Of a DNA stretch of 64,000 nt, positions 37,801 to 46,249 are shown one piece after another; positions within the stretch are counted from its first letter, which is position 1, and each line of letters starts with the position of its first letter. Under the pieces are notes generated by a model. That model did no database searches. It was not told the origin of the DNA and worked only from the letters and a program-made list of their open reading frames with translations. The stretch is from an uncultured Caldilineaceae bacterium (GTDB lineage: Bacteria > Chloroflexota > Anaerolineae > Caldilineales > Caldilineaceae): positions 4,300,722 to 4,364,721 of the forward strand of contig OY282381.1 of the NCBI GenBank assembly GCA_958295915.1. The letters run 5' to 3'. The translations under genes were made by a program, and so were the position numbers.

Positions 37801-38540
37801 CTGGCCTCAACGACGCTTTTATTATAGACGATGCGACCCGGCGGGCGCTGCTTGCCGAAGATCCCAAATCCACCGAGATACTGAAGCCGGTACTGCGCGG
37901 CCGGGACATTCAGCGCTATCGGGCGTACTGGGCAGGCTTATGGCTGATTACGACCTTTCCCTCATTAACACTAAATATTGATGACTACCCTGCCGTAAAG
38001 GGATATTTGTTGTCTTTCGGCAAAGACCGATTAGACCAAAGCGGTAAGAGATTGGCCAGCGGAGGCCGATCCCGTAAAAAGACACAACATTCGTGGTTTG
38101 AAGTACAGGATGTAACCGCCTACCACGAAGAATTCGCCAAAGAAAAAATTGTGTGGGGAAACCTGTCCAATCAGGCCAAGTTTTCTTATGCTCCCAAAGG
38201 TATGTTTCTGAACGCGCCCAGCCCACTTCTGACACCGTTCAGTCAGTACCTGCTGGCGGTTCTCAACTCAAAGCTGCTGGACTGGTACTTTCGATTGATT
38301 GGGGTAGAAAGGGACGGCGGCTATTACGAATACAAACCAATGTTCATCGAACGCTTGCCCATCCCCAGAATCACCGCCGCGCAGCAGCGCCCGTTCATCC
38401 GTCTGGTGGAGCGCATCCTGTCCGCCAAAGACGCCGACCCGTCCGCGGACACCAGCGAGATGGAAGCGGAGATCGACCGGCTGGTGTATACTGTATATGG
38501 ACTGACGGCGGAGGAAATCGCGGCGGTGGAGGGGAATTAA
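34857..38540 (+). CDS. Eco57I-type adenine-specific DNA methyltransferase (type IIG / DrmMI-like), with two in-frame palindromic repeats
   Basis: 1227 residues. Methyltransferase motif I is LLDPAVGSGAF (D570) and catalytic motif IV is NPPY (812-815) followed by VQLQKDGGKLG. A TaqI-like recognition domain begins near residue 1009 (LKPVLRGRDIQRY) and ends QQRPFIRLVERIL. The N-terminal 500 residues have no clear nuclease triad, so it may be methylation-only, as in the methylases of DISARM-type or orphan systems. Start at 34857 has AGAGGAA upstream. The peptide GATSQPLGIVAPF appears twice, near residues 9-21 and 297-309, encoded by two copies of one palindromic repeat. The stop is 4 bp before the STAND nuclease gene. 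Confidence 0.88.
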   Translation: MNDSIHSDGATSQPLGIVAPFDHEIRSALAALPAGDFAAAATDLLAALGYRSERTLELSGDVDDFSAQFPAANPDTATERVFRDNAQSARLLFQLTDSEIEEAAPASLFDAGVFDRGNVRSFLFIAIELRGATYPRGQYAAFTREINKRLGQPAVILFRSAADLLTLAFVHRRKHKRDPARVVLGSVSLIREIDPASPHRAHLDILAELALADRLRWMEGRGARHNFDGLLAAWLDALDTEELNRRFYRDLFAWFTRALSEATFPANEARTLPAEEHVIRLITRLLFVWFIRELDGATSQPLGIVAPFNKGLIAADLFIEARVEKLLQDYDRASGDSYYRAVLQNLFFATLNTDIDQRRFAGKTNADHRNFSLYRYKEEIADPDALLALFAQTPFINGGLFDCLDSEEAPKQGGYRLDCFSDNANQRRDYSIPNRLFFGPDGLIPLFNRYKFTVEENTPAEQEVALDPELLGKVFENLLAAYNPETRASARKQTGSYYTPRPVVDYMVDEALVAALAEKAQPTDGDADSWRKRLRDLLDYEDAFNDAHELFAESEKESLVRAIAELKLLDPAVGSGAFPMGALHKLTLALRRLDPDNRRWEQLQKDLAWRRAASAFDTRDQRERDAELAEISDTFERYRDSDFGRKLYLIQNSVYGVDIQTIATQIAKLRFFISLAIEQEPDRNAANFGIKPLPNLETRFVAANTLLALGWTHRGQMSLGQTDAVNALQRELNANRERHFHAATRRKKLACRENDRQLRDKLAAALTQSGMLADDAQRIARWDPYDQNASADWFDAEYMFGVADGFDVVIGNPPYVQLQKDGGKLGKLYKDAGYKTFARSGDIYQLFYEKGMSLLKTDAGYVCFVSSNQWMRVDSGRVLRKFIENQNPIQLINLGAGVFDSVTVNTCILLVNRSSNKNALQAADLQQATQRFPPTEWTRIRPENGETWIVLPKTEQRIKEKMDIAGTPLKEWDVSIYRGITTGLNDAFIIDDATRRALLAEDPKSTEILKPVLRGRDIQRYRAYWAGLWLITTFPSLTLNIDDYPAVKGYLLSFGKDRLDQSGKRLASGGRSRKKTQHSWFEVQDVTAYHEEFAKEKIVWGNLSNQAKFSYAPKGMFLNAPSPLLTPFSQYLLAVLNSKLLDWYFRLIGVERDGGYYEYKPMFIERLPIPRITAAQQRPFIRLVERILSAKDADPSADTSEMEAEIDRLVYTVYGLTAEEIAAVEGN
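34880..34916. repeat. In-frame palindromic repeat, family K, copy 1
   Basis: Perfect 9-bp arms CGGCGCAAC (34880-34888) and GTTGCGCCG (34908-34916), loop CTCCCAGCCTTTGGGCATC. Encodes part of DGATSQPLGIVAPF at the protein N-terminus. Confidence 0.88.
35741..35777. repeat. In-frame palindromic repeat, family K, copy 2
   Basis: Arms CGGTGCAAC (35741-35749) and GTTGCACCG (35769-35777) with the same loop as copy 1. The C-to-T change in the left arm is matched by G-to-A in the right arm, so pairing is kept. Confidence 0.9.
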
Positions 38541-38544
38541 CCAG

Positions 38545-41500
38545 ATGAATATTGATTTTTCAAACATCAGAGCACATAACGGAAGCAAAGCATCTGGCTT
38601 TGAAGAGTTGGTTTGCCAACTTGCACATCTACAAAAACGAGAAAACGCATTGAGATTTATAAGAAAGGAAGGTGCAGGTGGTGATGCTGGTGTCGAATGC
38701 TACTGGATATTAGATGATGGGTCAGAAATATGCTGGCAAGCAAAGTATTTTCCAAATGGCATGGATTCGTCTCATTGGCGGCAACTGGATAAATCCTTTA
38801 CCACCGCATTGGAGAAACATCCAAATTTAACGAAATATATCATTTGTTTGCCTTTGGATAAATCGGATAGCAGAAGAACAGAGCAAGGTGGAAAGCCAGT
38901 CGTATCTGTTGAAGATAAATGGAACGCTAAGGTAGCTGAATGGAAAGATCGTGCCCGACAGCAGGAACGCTGTGTCGAGTTTGAGTACTGGGGAAAGCAC
39001 GAAATTACGTCCTTTTTGACTATTGATGATCCTTTGTATTCCGGCAAAGCATTGTATTGGTTTAACGATCCAGTACTGGGTTCTGAAAAATTTAGTCATA
39101 CAGTGCATAAAGCGCGGCAGGCTTTGGGAGATAGGTATACGCCCGAATTCCACGTTGATTTACCTATTGCTAAAATGTTTGATGGGCTCTGCCTGAATGA
39201 TCAATGGCGGGAGGATTTAGAAGAGAGAATAACAAGGCTAAATGCACATAAAGAACGGTTCTTCAGGACATTTACAAAAGACAAACCGGAGTCGTTGGAT
39301 ACAGAAAAAATTAAAGAATTGAGAGACAGGTATTCAGTGGTGTTTCGCATCTTATCAGATGGGCTGAACCAAAGAGACACCCTATTCAATGCTCAATGTG
39401 TGCAAAAGCTGCTTGGAGAAATATCAGAATATCACGGTGTCCTTAAGGGGGCGTACACAGAGAACACTCAAGGTCAACGTGATCACAATGATGAAAGTAG
39501 AATTTTTGTTTTTGAGAATTTCTTTAGGGAATTGAGGGCTTTCTCTCGGTTCTTAGAAACGAAAGAGGTTAAAGCGGCAGAGATTAAGGCAGCCCTTTTA
39601 TACGGCGATGCTGGAATCGGGAAGTCACATTTGCTCTGTGATATTAGTCTTCATCGGATAGAAAACAGTCAACCTACAATTTTCCTTTTAGGATCTCAAT
39701 ATGGCGGTGGTAATCCGATTGAACTTATAAAAGACGCTGTTGATTTGAAAGGATATAGGAATTCAGAGGTTCTTGGGGCAATAGACGCTGCCGGAGAGGC
39801 TTCTGGTTCGAGAGCGCTTATCGTAATCGATGCTATCAACGAAGGTTTACGTAGAGAATACTGGAAGAATCATATAAGTAGCTTCTTATCAGATGTATCT
39901 GAATTTAATAATATCGCAATTTTATTGAGCTGCCGGAGCACTTACGTAGATTATATTCTGCCTGACAATAACTCAATAAATGAAAATCGGCTTGTTCAAA
40001 TACAACACCCCGGATTTCAAGGGCATGAGCATTGTGCGGCAGAAAAATATCTATCTCAGCAAGGTATTTCAAAGCCCAGTGCTCCTATGTTGGCGCCGGA
40101 ATTTACTAATCCTCTGTTCTTAAAAACCTGTTGTCAAGCTCTGAAAGCAAACAATCAGACCGCTTTCCCTAAAGGCTTACACGGTATTATGAGTTTGTTT
40201 GATTTCTACTTTCAAAGCGTTGAAAAAACAGTTGCTAAACATAAACATTATTCCCCCGAAGAAGGAATAGTCAAATGTGCCTTGATAGAATTCTCATCAA
40301 AATTATTTCCAGAACATTTAGCTGGAATATCTACGGGCGAAGCTAGAAAACTAGTCAATGCGCATGATCCGAATGTAAACAAAGGAGAGCCTCTTTTTGA
40401 TAAATTATTGCATGAAGGTGTCTTGTCAGAGGAGATAGATGAAGGTCAAAAAAAACCTTTCGTCAGGTTTACTTATGAGAGATTCAGCGACCATTTTGTT
40501 GCTCAACAAATTATAGAGCAGTATAACCCAGAAACTATTGACAGTATTTTCTGCTCTGATCAGCCCCTCGGTAAGATAATTTACGAACGCAGATATGATA
40601 GATATGCTGGAATATTTGAGGCGTTGGCAATAATCATCGCAGAAAAATACAATAAGGAGTTCGTTGATCTTCTACCCGAGGATGCAAATATTGCTAAATG
40701 GAAAATCAATAAAATATTTTCCAACACCGTTATTCGGAGGAGTCCCGGCTCATTTTCGGACAGAACATTAGAATTATTTAATCAGCTAACAGGTTTTGGA
40801 GACAATAACCTAGCACTGAATATTTTATTGAAACTCTCAACAGAACCCTCACATCCATGGAATGCAGACCTGTTACACGAAAAATTGATCGATAAAGAGA
40901 TTGCTGAACGTGATTACTTTTGGTCAACCTATGTGGCATTTGGTTATAGCTCACAAGAAAATGAAGGGTTTGAGTCCATTGTAAGAGCTCTTATCGAATG
41001 GTCATGTTTCGGAGATATAGAAGAAACTGAAGAAGAGCGGATAAGGCTTTGCGCAATCACGCTACTATGGTTTCTTACAACGTCGAATCGCAAGGTGCGA
41101 GACAGGTCAACAAAGTCACTGGTAAGGATGCTTTCAAGGTATCCCTCACTCTTGCCGGACTTACTTCACGAATTCCATTCAATTAATGATCCCTATTTGG
41201 TTGAACGTTTATATGCTGTTGCGTATGGAGTAATTTGTAATATCGCTGATTCACAGATCATTTCTCGCATAGCAGCTTTAGTTTTCAAACTCGTCTTCAA
41301 AAACGGCAAGCCTACACCACATATACTTCTCAGAGATTATGCGCGGGGTATTCTGGAATTCGCACTATATAAAGAGTTGCTTCCTGATGACGTGAATCCT
41401 GATCTGTTTCGACCGCCATACAATAGTGAATGGCCATTAGAGAATCCTACAGAAGAGGAAATTGACGACATAATTGGGGATGAAAACTATTCAAGAATAA

Positions 41501-42945
41501 GAAATTCTTTGATGGACTTTCTGGGAGATTTTGGAAAGTACACGATGCGTTGCGTTCATGACTGGTCACCAACACCTCTATCTGAGTCTTCCCCAGAAAC
41601 GGGATATGATCTGAAAAAGCAATTTGCGGAAACATACTTACATGGGGAGGTCAAAGCAGAGTATCTGGAAAAAATGCAGGAACGAAAAAAACAAGAAGAG
41701 TTTGAAGAAAAAATAAAAGCGCAAATTAATGATGACAAGAGAGAATACTATCGGTGGCTATCTGGTTTGCGTAACGACGGTCCAGCGGAATTTAGCCGCA
41801 AATGGGCGCAAAGGTGGGTATGCAAGCGTGCTTATGAGTTTGGTTGGACAGAAGAACTTTTTTTTAATTTTGATGAAAGGTGCTCCGACGTACGAGGTAG
41901 TAGAAGACAGGATAACGAAGCGATAGAAAGAGTCGGAAAGAAATATCAATGGATCGCGTTTCACGAGTTGCTTGCGCGTCTATCCGATAACGTACATTGG
42001 ATAGATCCTGGTGAAGACAAGCATTACTATGGCCCATGGCAGATGCAGAAGCGAAACATTGACCCAACTATTTGGATAAGAAAGAAGGCTGAGTATCGTT
42101 CGTATCACAATAAGGTGAGTACATGGTGGCAGCCATACAAATTTCCTTTTGATGGCGTCAATGATATTCCTGAGCAGCGAGAGTTTTTGTGGGATGAACA
42201 AAAACTCCCTGATTTTTCCGATCTTTTGCGAGTAGAAGATCCTGATACACAGAATCAATGGACAGTATTGCGAGGATGTTGGTCAGAACAACAGAGAAAA
42301 TCCGGTAGCAACGTAGATTCTCCAAGACTAGATTGTTGGTTTAGGATTAATACTGTCTTTATCTGTAAGGAAGATTATGAACTTGTAGAAGAAAAGCTAA
42401 AAAATAAAACTCTCACAGCCCCTGACATTATCCGTACCCCCTCCACACAAGACCAAGGGTATCTTGGTGAATACCCTTGGCACCCAGTTTACAGATTCAT
42501 GTCAGGCTGGCAAGACCCTGACAGTAGTGTTGGAAAATTGATACCGACTGAATATTTTGCGCCTGTTTCAAGTTATGAGTGGGAAACGAATGCTATAGAC
42601 TACTCACTTGATAGCTCTTTATTATTTTATCTTCCTGCGAGAGAGTTGGTGGAAAGTCTGGGTTTAAGAAAAACTGATAATGATTTTGGATCATGGGAGA
42701 ATGACGATGGAGTGATTTTCCGTGATCCAAGCATCAAACAATATGGGCCACGTTATGCTCTGATGGACAGTCAACAATTAGATGATTGGCTGAACAAAAA
42801 TGGGTTGGTTATTCTCTGGCTAATCGGCGGTGAGAAACGATTATTTTCATCCGATAGTCGCAAGTTTTATGGGAGGCTTACATATAGTGGACTATTTAAG
42901 CTTGTTAAAGGTATGCCCATCGGATCGCTGTGGGTTGAAAAATAG
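38545..42945 (+). CDS. Avs-like antiviral STAND NTPase with N-terminal Mrr-type PD-(D/E)xK nuclease
   Basis: 1466 residues. The N-terminal 150 residues carry E20, D47 and Q65-x-K67 (FEELV, GGDAGVE, CWQAKY), the E-D-QxK pattern of Mrr-like nucleases. A P-loop NTPase follows with Walker A GDAGIGKS (354-361) and Walker B ALIVIDAINEG (424-434), then a long helical C-terminal half without a recognised enzyme motif, as expected for a ligand-sensing repeat region. This order (effector nuclease, STAND NTPase, sensor) is that of Avs proteins, which bind phage terminase or portal proteins and then cut DNA. The gene is strikingly AT-rich next to GC-rich neighbours, pointing to recent acquisition. It begins 4 bp after the methyltransferase stop. 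The exact Avs type cannot be fixed without searches. Confidence 0.8.
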   Translation: MNIDFSNIRAHNGSKASGFEELVCQLAHLQKRENALRFIRKEGAGGDAGVECYWILDDGSEICWQAKYFPNGMDSSHWRQLDKSFTTALEKHPNLTKYIICLPLDKSDSRRTEQGGKPVVSVEDKWNAKVAEWKDRARQQERCVEFEYWGKHEITSFLTIDDPLYSGKALYWFNDPVLGSEKFSHTVHKARQALGDRYTPEFHVDLPIAKMFDGLCLNDQWREDLEERITRLNAHKERFFRTFTKDKPESLDTEKIKELRDRYSVVFRILSDGLNQRDTLFNAQCVQKLLGEISEYHGVLKGAYTENTQGQRDHNDESRIFVFENFFRELRAFSRFLETKEVKAAEIKAALLYGDAGIGKSHLLCDISLHRIENSQPTIFLLGSQYGGGNPIELIKDAVDLKGYRNSEVLGAIDAAGEASGSRALIVIDAINEGLRREYWKNHISSFLSDVSEFNNIAILLSCRSTYVDYILPDNNSINENRLVQIQHPGFQGHEHCAAEKYLSQQGISKPSAPMLAPEFTNPLFLKTCCQALKANNQTAFPKGLHGIMSLFDFYFQSVEKTVAKHKHYSPEEGIVKCALIEFSSKLFPEHLAGISTGEARKLVNAHDPNVNKGEPLFDKLLHEGVLSEEIDEGQKKPFVRFTYERFSDHFVAQQIIEQYNPETIDSIFCSDQPLGKIIYERRYDRYAGIFEALAIIIAEKYNKEFVDLLPEDANIAKWKINKIFSNTVIRRSPGSFSDRTLELFNQLTGFGDNNLALNILLKLSTEPSHPWNADLLHEKLIDKEIAERDYFWSTYVAFGYSSQENEGFESIVRALIEWSCFGDIEETEEERIRLCAITLLWFLTTSNRKVRDRSTKSLVRMLSRYPSLLPDLLHEFHSINDPYLVERLYAVAYGVICNIADSQIISRIAALVFKLVFKNGKPTPHILLRDYARGILEFALYKELLPDDVNPDLFRPPYNSEWPLENPTEEEIDDIIGDENYSRIRNSLMDFLGDFGKYTMRCVHDWSPTPLSESSPETGYDLKKQFAETYLHGEVKAEYLEKMQERKKQEEFEEKIKAQINDDKREYYRWLSGLRNDGPAEFSRKWAQRWVCKRAYEFGWTEELFFNFDERCSDVRGSRRQDNEAIERVGKKYQWIAFHELLARLSDNVHWIDPGEDKHYYGPWQMQKRNIDPTIWIRKKAEYRSYHNKVSTWWQPYKFPFDGVNDIPEQREFLWDEQKLPDFSDLLRVEDPDTQNQWTVLRGCWSEQQRKSGSNVDSPRLDCWFRINTVFICKEDYELVEEKLKNKTLTAPDIIRTPSTQDQGYLGEYPWHPVYRFMSGWQDPDSSVGKLIPTEYFAPVSSYEWETNAIDYSLDSSLLFYLPARELVESLGLRKTDNDFGSWENDDGVIFRDPSIKQYGPRYALMDSQQLDDWLNKNGLVILWLIGGEKRLFSSDSRKFYGRLTYSGLFKLVKGMPIGSLWVEK

Positions 42946-43120
42946 GAACCTTCTTCAGAAAAATAATCAGCCATTATGGGGCTCTGCTCTACGTTTTGCT
43001 TTGTCATTGCCCGCGTTTTGAGCAATGGTAGTGGCATTCTCGGACAATGGTGGGGAAGACGGGTAAGCATTATCCCGCTACCGTCAATATGCAGCGTCAG
43101 AAACGAGTGGGCGTGTTGTC

Positions 43121-43234
43121 AAAGCGTCCGACCCGTCACCAGACCCTAGCGAGCAAGAAGCGGAGATCGACCGGCTGGTGTATACTCTCTACGGGCTGAC
43201 GGCGGAGGAAATCGCGGCGGTGGAGACTGTCTGA
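43121..43234 (+). pseudogene. Relic of the 3' end of a second Eco57I-type methyltransferase
   Basis: The last 69 bases before the stop region (43157-43225) match 38463-38531 of the methyltransferase gene at 65 positions, and the frame reads EAEIDRLVYTLYGLTAEEIAAVE as in that protein's C-terminus. Upstream homology fades (SDPSPDPSEQ against ADPSADTSEM). The STAND gene is thus flanked on both sides by methyltransferase 3' ends. The stop codon lies in the arm of the palindrome that follows. Confidence 0.85.
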
Positions 43235-43326
43235 ATCAGGAATTTTCAAGATCAAAGGATGCCCAGGATGAGGGAGGTCGCCGCCTATCCTGCTCATCCC
43301 AAAATCCAGTGAATCCTGATTCAGAC
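43229..43326. repeat. Large palindromic repeat, family D-like
   Basis: Perfect 13-bp arms GTCTGAATCAGGA (43229-43241) and TCCTGATTCAGAC (43314-43326), with further imperfect pairing inside (CCAGGATGAG / CTCATCC). Provides the stop codon of the relic. Confidence 0.8.
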
Positions 43327-43406
43327 AATGTGTACGGCGTGTACGGCCCGACCTCTCAGGAAATCACCGCTTGAGAATCCAATGAAAAGAACGTATCGCT
43401 CAACAG

Positions 43407-44396
43407 ATGACGAATTTGAAAGCGGTTGCCATGGCTGAGCCTATGCTTGCCACGCCAGATGCGCCAACTTTTTACTTTATTGGCGTTACCACGAGCCAAT
43501 CCTCATCCCGCAGGATGTTTCCGCTGTGGATGCAAGCCCTCGAACGCCCTGACGTGCTCCTGGCAGGCATCGACCTGGAGATTCACGCCGATCCGGACAG
43601 GTATCGTCAGGTGGTTGCCCACATCAGACGGGAACCCCTGGCGCTGGGCGCGCTGGTCACCACGCACAAAATCGACCTGCTGGCGGCGGCGCGTGATCTG
43701 TTTGATGAGCTTGGCCCCTTTGCGCAGACGACCCAGGAAGTTTCCAGCATTGCGAAAGAGAATGGCAGACTGATCGGTCGCGCCACCGACCCGGTCGCCG
43801 GTGGCCTCAGCCTGGACGCTATCCTGGGCCAGGATTATTTTGCCCGCGCCGGCGGACATCTCTTGCTGCTCGGCGCAGGTGGCTCGGCTGTGGCCCTGAC
43901 ATTGCGCCTCATCCAAAAGACGCGCCCCGCAGAGCGCCCCCAGCGCATCGTAGTGGTGAACCGTTCGCCCGCGCGGCTGGCTCGACTGCAGCAGATGGTC
44001 GAACAGTCGAATAAGGGCCCAATTCAGTTTGACTACATTCAGAACAACGTGCCGCAACGCAACGACGAACTCCTGGCCGCGCTGCCGCCGGCCAGCGTGG
44101 TCATCAACGCCACCGGCATGGGCAAAGATACGCCCGGTTCGCCCCTCACCGATGATGCCCTCTTTCCATATAACGGAGTGGTCTGGGAATTGAACTATCG
44201 CGGCGCGCTTGATTTCATGCGCCAGGCCCAGGCCCAACAGGCAGCCCGCAACCTCACCATTGCCGACGGCTGGGACTACTTTGTGCATGGCTGGTCGCAG
44301 GTCATCTCCCATGTGCTGCATGTTCAGATCGACCCTCCGCTGTTCGCGCGCCTGTCCCAACTGGCGACAGCGGCCAGAACGGCAAGTGGCCACTGA
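43407..44396 (+). CDS. Shikimate dehydrogenase-like NAD(P)-binding protein
   Basis: 329 residues. The Rossmann motif GAGGSAVALTL and NRSPARLARLQQM resemble the NADP-binding half of AroE, and VTTHKIDLL and INATGMGKDTPGSPL correspond to the shikimate-binding and NATPxGM segments, though diverged (TTHK instead of TxPxK). It is longer than ordinary AroE (about 270). The N-terminal 25 residues look unconserved, and the ATG at 43431 is an alternative start. The last residues (TASGH) and stop lie in a family A repeat. It may be a sugar-acid or inositol-type dehydrogenase rather than AroE proper. Confidence 0.75.
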   Translation: MTNLKAVAMAEPMLATPDAPTFYFIGVTTSQSSSRRMFPLWMQALERPDVLLAGIDLEIHADPDRYRQVVAHIRREPLALGALVTTHKIDLLAAARDLFDELGPFAQTTQEVSSIAKENGRLIGRATDPVAGGLSLDAILGQDYFARAGGHLLLLGAGGSAVALTLRLIQKTRPAERPQRIVVVNRSPARLARLQQMVEQSNKGPIQFDYIQNNVPQRNDELLAALPPASVVINATGMGKDTPGSPLTDDALFPYNGVVWELNYRGALDFMRQAQAQQAARNLTIADGWDYFVHGWSQVISHVLHVQIDPPLFARLSQLATAARTASGH

Positions 44397-44436
44397 TCAG
44401 TGACCAGTACCGGCCACTTGCCGCCAGCAACTGGGT
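44383..44436. repeat. Family A repeat between convergent genes
   Basis: GTGGCCACTGATCAGTGACC contains inverted CACTGATCAGTG, followed by CCGGCCACTTGCCGCCAGCAACTGGG. It gives the stop of the upstream gene and ends 2 bp before the stop of the next. Confidence 0.7.
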
Positions 44437-44437
44437 T

Positions 44438-46207
44438 TTACCGCCGCCAGGGGAAGGCGAAGGTGGGCTGGTTGGCGTAGCGGTCGGTTCCAATCTGCAG
44501 ACGGGCGCCACAGCCGGGCGCGAGCTCGACGTTGAAGCTGGTACCCTCCACGGCAAACGACTGGCCGTCCATATCGACAGTGCGGAACTGATGCTCAGCG
44601 TAGGCCCCGGCCTGGACCGTGAGCCTGCGGGCTGCTACCTGATTGGTGTTAACCAGCGCCACGGTCACAGAATCGGCGCTCAGGCGCTCCACCAGCGCGG
44701 CCACATCTTCTGGAATGCCGGCTCGCCGGCGCTCAGGGTCAAAGTAACGCAATCGGCAGTGCAGAGGGCCGCCGGTCCGACCGGTAGGCAGCCCCCCCAA
44801 CATCAGTTGCGTGAGCGTTTCGGTAGCCGCCGGATTGATACCGTTCATATCGTCGGAAAGGCGCGTATCCGGCGAGGCCGTGTCCATCCGCATCTCCGCC
44901 AGATTGCCGCGTACCTTCGCCAGATCCGCCTGCAACCCCTCCTGCGGATAGTTCGGATTGCTGCCCTCCAGAAACTGAATCCACGGATCGTCCGCCAGCA
45001 GTTTGCGATCGGCCGCATCCATCGACCAGTAATAGACCTCCAGCGCGCCGGAGGAGAAAGGCTGGGGCTGGAAGTCGTACCAGTCCTCCGCGCCGAAATA
45101 GTCACCATAGGCGTTGGGGTACATCAGTCGCCCGTCGATCTCGCGGGCGTTGCCGTTGACGAAGTCGATAACCCCCCGCCATGTGTTCACGTAACGCTGA
45201 TTCCCTGTGAGGAGCAGGGCGTTGCCGAAGCCATGGAGCGCCCGCGTGTGAAAGTAGGTGCGATGCGCCAGTTCGCCTGTCTGGGGCACAGTGACGGTAA
45301 AGCCCCAGCCATAGACACCCCCATACCAGCGCCCGCCGCATTCGCCGCCGATGACGCCATCCAGGCCGACATTCGTAGGGATGATGCCGCCGTTCTGTTG
45401 CGTGCGCTCCACCCAACTGTCCACATAGTCGATGAGCCAGCTCCTGTATTTCTCTTCGTGAGTCAGCATGTAGGCATTGAGGTGCAAGATCGTGGCGGCG
45501 AGATTGATCGGGTGATCGCCCACCACATCGTTGTAATCCTGGAAATGGGCCACCATCTCCGCGTAACTGCGCTCGCCATGGCCCAGACGAAAGCGCCCTT
45601 CAATCTCAATCGGATCGCCAGCCCAATCCAAACCTGTGGCCTTTCGCAGAAGCGGCCCCCGGCTGCCGTTGATCATACTGCGGATGATCTTGCGCTCCGG
45701 GTCGTAATTGAGCGCCTGGGCATCTTCGTCCATGTAAAAGCCGGCATAGCGGCGACAGCGCGCCTGAAACTGTCTGTCATGCGGATCGGATAGCCCCTGC
45801 AGGAAGAAGGCCGAGAAGCCCTCGCCGTTGTGAAACCAGTCGAACATTACCGGGAACTCTTTGTAGTACATCCCATCTCTGGCCATCGGTACCTCTACAG
45901 TTTTGGCTTCGGTATACTGCTGCAGATGGCCTTCCCAGCCGATCTTATACAAGGCAAGAATGTCGTCCCGGCCACCCAGCGCGTGGAGCATCGTCCAGTT
46001 GAGCAGATTTTCAGCGGCATCGTCCGGGCCGTCATCGCCGCCCCAGCGAGGCACGCACAGCAGATAGCCCCGCGCGTCAAAGTAGTGGTCGAAAAATTCC
46101 CGACAGCCGTCCGCCTGCGCACGCAGCAGCTCCCGCTCCAGTAGCGCCCAATGGGGTGGCGGCATGGGGGTATTGATGGCGATGGTTGGATCGGTATTGT
46201 TGGTCAT
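44438..46207 (-). CDS. Large soluble protein, possibly an alpha/alpha-toroid glycoside hydrolase
   Basis: 589 residues, no signal peptide. Helical, aromatic-rich text such as LLNWTMLHALGGRDDILALYKIGWEGHL, YRSWLIDYVDSWVERTQQNGG and LHGFGNALLLTGNQRYVNTWRG suggests the paired-helix repeats of (alpha/alpha)6 toroid sugar enzymes. The C-terminal 90 residues look like a beta domain. No catalytic motif can be named with confidence. Placed among sugar-acid and cell-wall catabolic genes, it may act on an imported oligosaccharide. Upstream lies a broken transporter gene. Confidence 0.55.
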   Translation of the reverse strand: MTNNTDPTIAINTPMPPPHWALLERELLRAQADGCREFFDHYFDARGYLLCVPRWGGDDGPDDAAENLLNWTMLHALGGRDDILALYKIGWEGHLQQYTEAKTVEVPMARDGMYYKEFPVMFDWFHNGEGFSAFFLQGLSDPHDRQFQARCRRYAGFYMDEDAQALNYDPERKIIRSMINGSRGPLLRKATGLDWAGDPIEIEGRFRLGHGERSYAEMVAHFQDYNDVVGDHPINLAATILHLNAYMLTHEEKYRSWLIDYVDSWVERTQQNGGIIPTNVGLDGVIGGECGGRWYGGVYGWGFTVTVPQTGELAHRTYFHTRALHGFGNALLLTGNQRYVNTWRGVIDFVNGNAREIDGRLMYPNAYGDYFGAEDWYDFQPQPFSSGALEVYYWSMDAADRKLLADDPWIQFLEGSNPNYPQEGLQADLAKVRGNLAEMRMDTASPDTRLSDDMNGINPAATETLTQLMLGGLPTGRTGGPLHCRLRYFDPERRRAGIPEDVAALVERLSADSVTVALVNTNQVAARRLTVQAGAYAEHQFRTVDMDGQSFAVEGTSFNVELAPGCGARLQIGTDRYANQPTFAFPWRR

Positions 46208-46249
46208 CAGATATGCCCTTTGTGTTCAGTGTTCAGGATTTCTTCTTAA

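Larger units (their letters stand above)
42946..43406. other. 461-bp gap with a methyltransferase relic and a palindrome
   Basis: Contains the methyltransferase 3' relic at 43121-43234 and the large palindrome at 43229-43326. The first 170 bp show nothing recognisable. Confidence 0.5.

Noticed and set aside
38463-43225. The 69-bp flanks as a target-site duplication of a transposon carrying the STAND gene
   Set aside because: They are coding sequence, differ at four positions and are far longer than normal target duplications; a decayed second methyltransferase explains them better.
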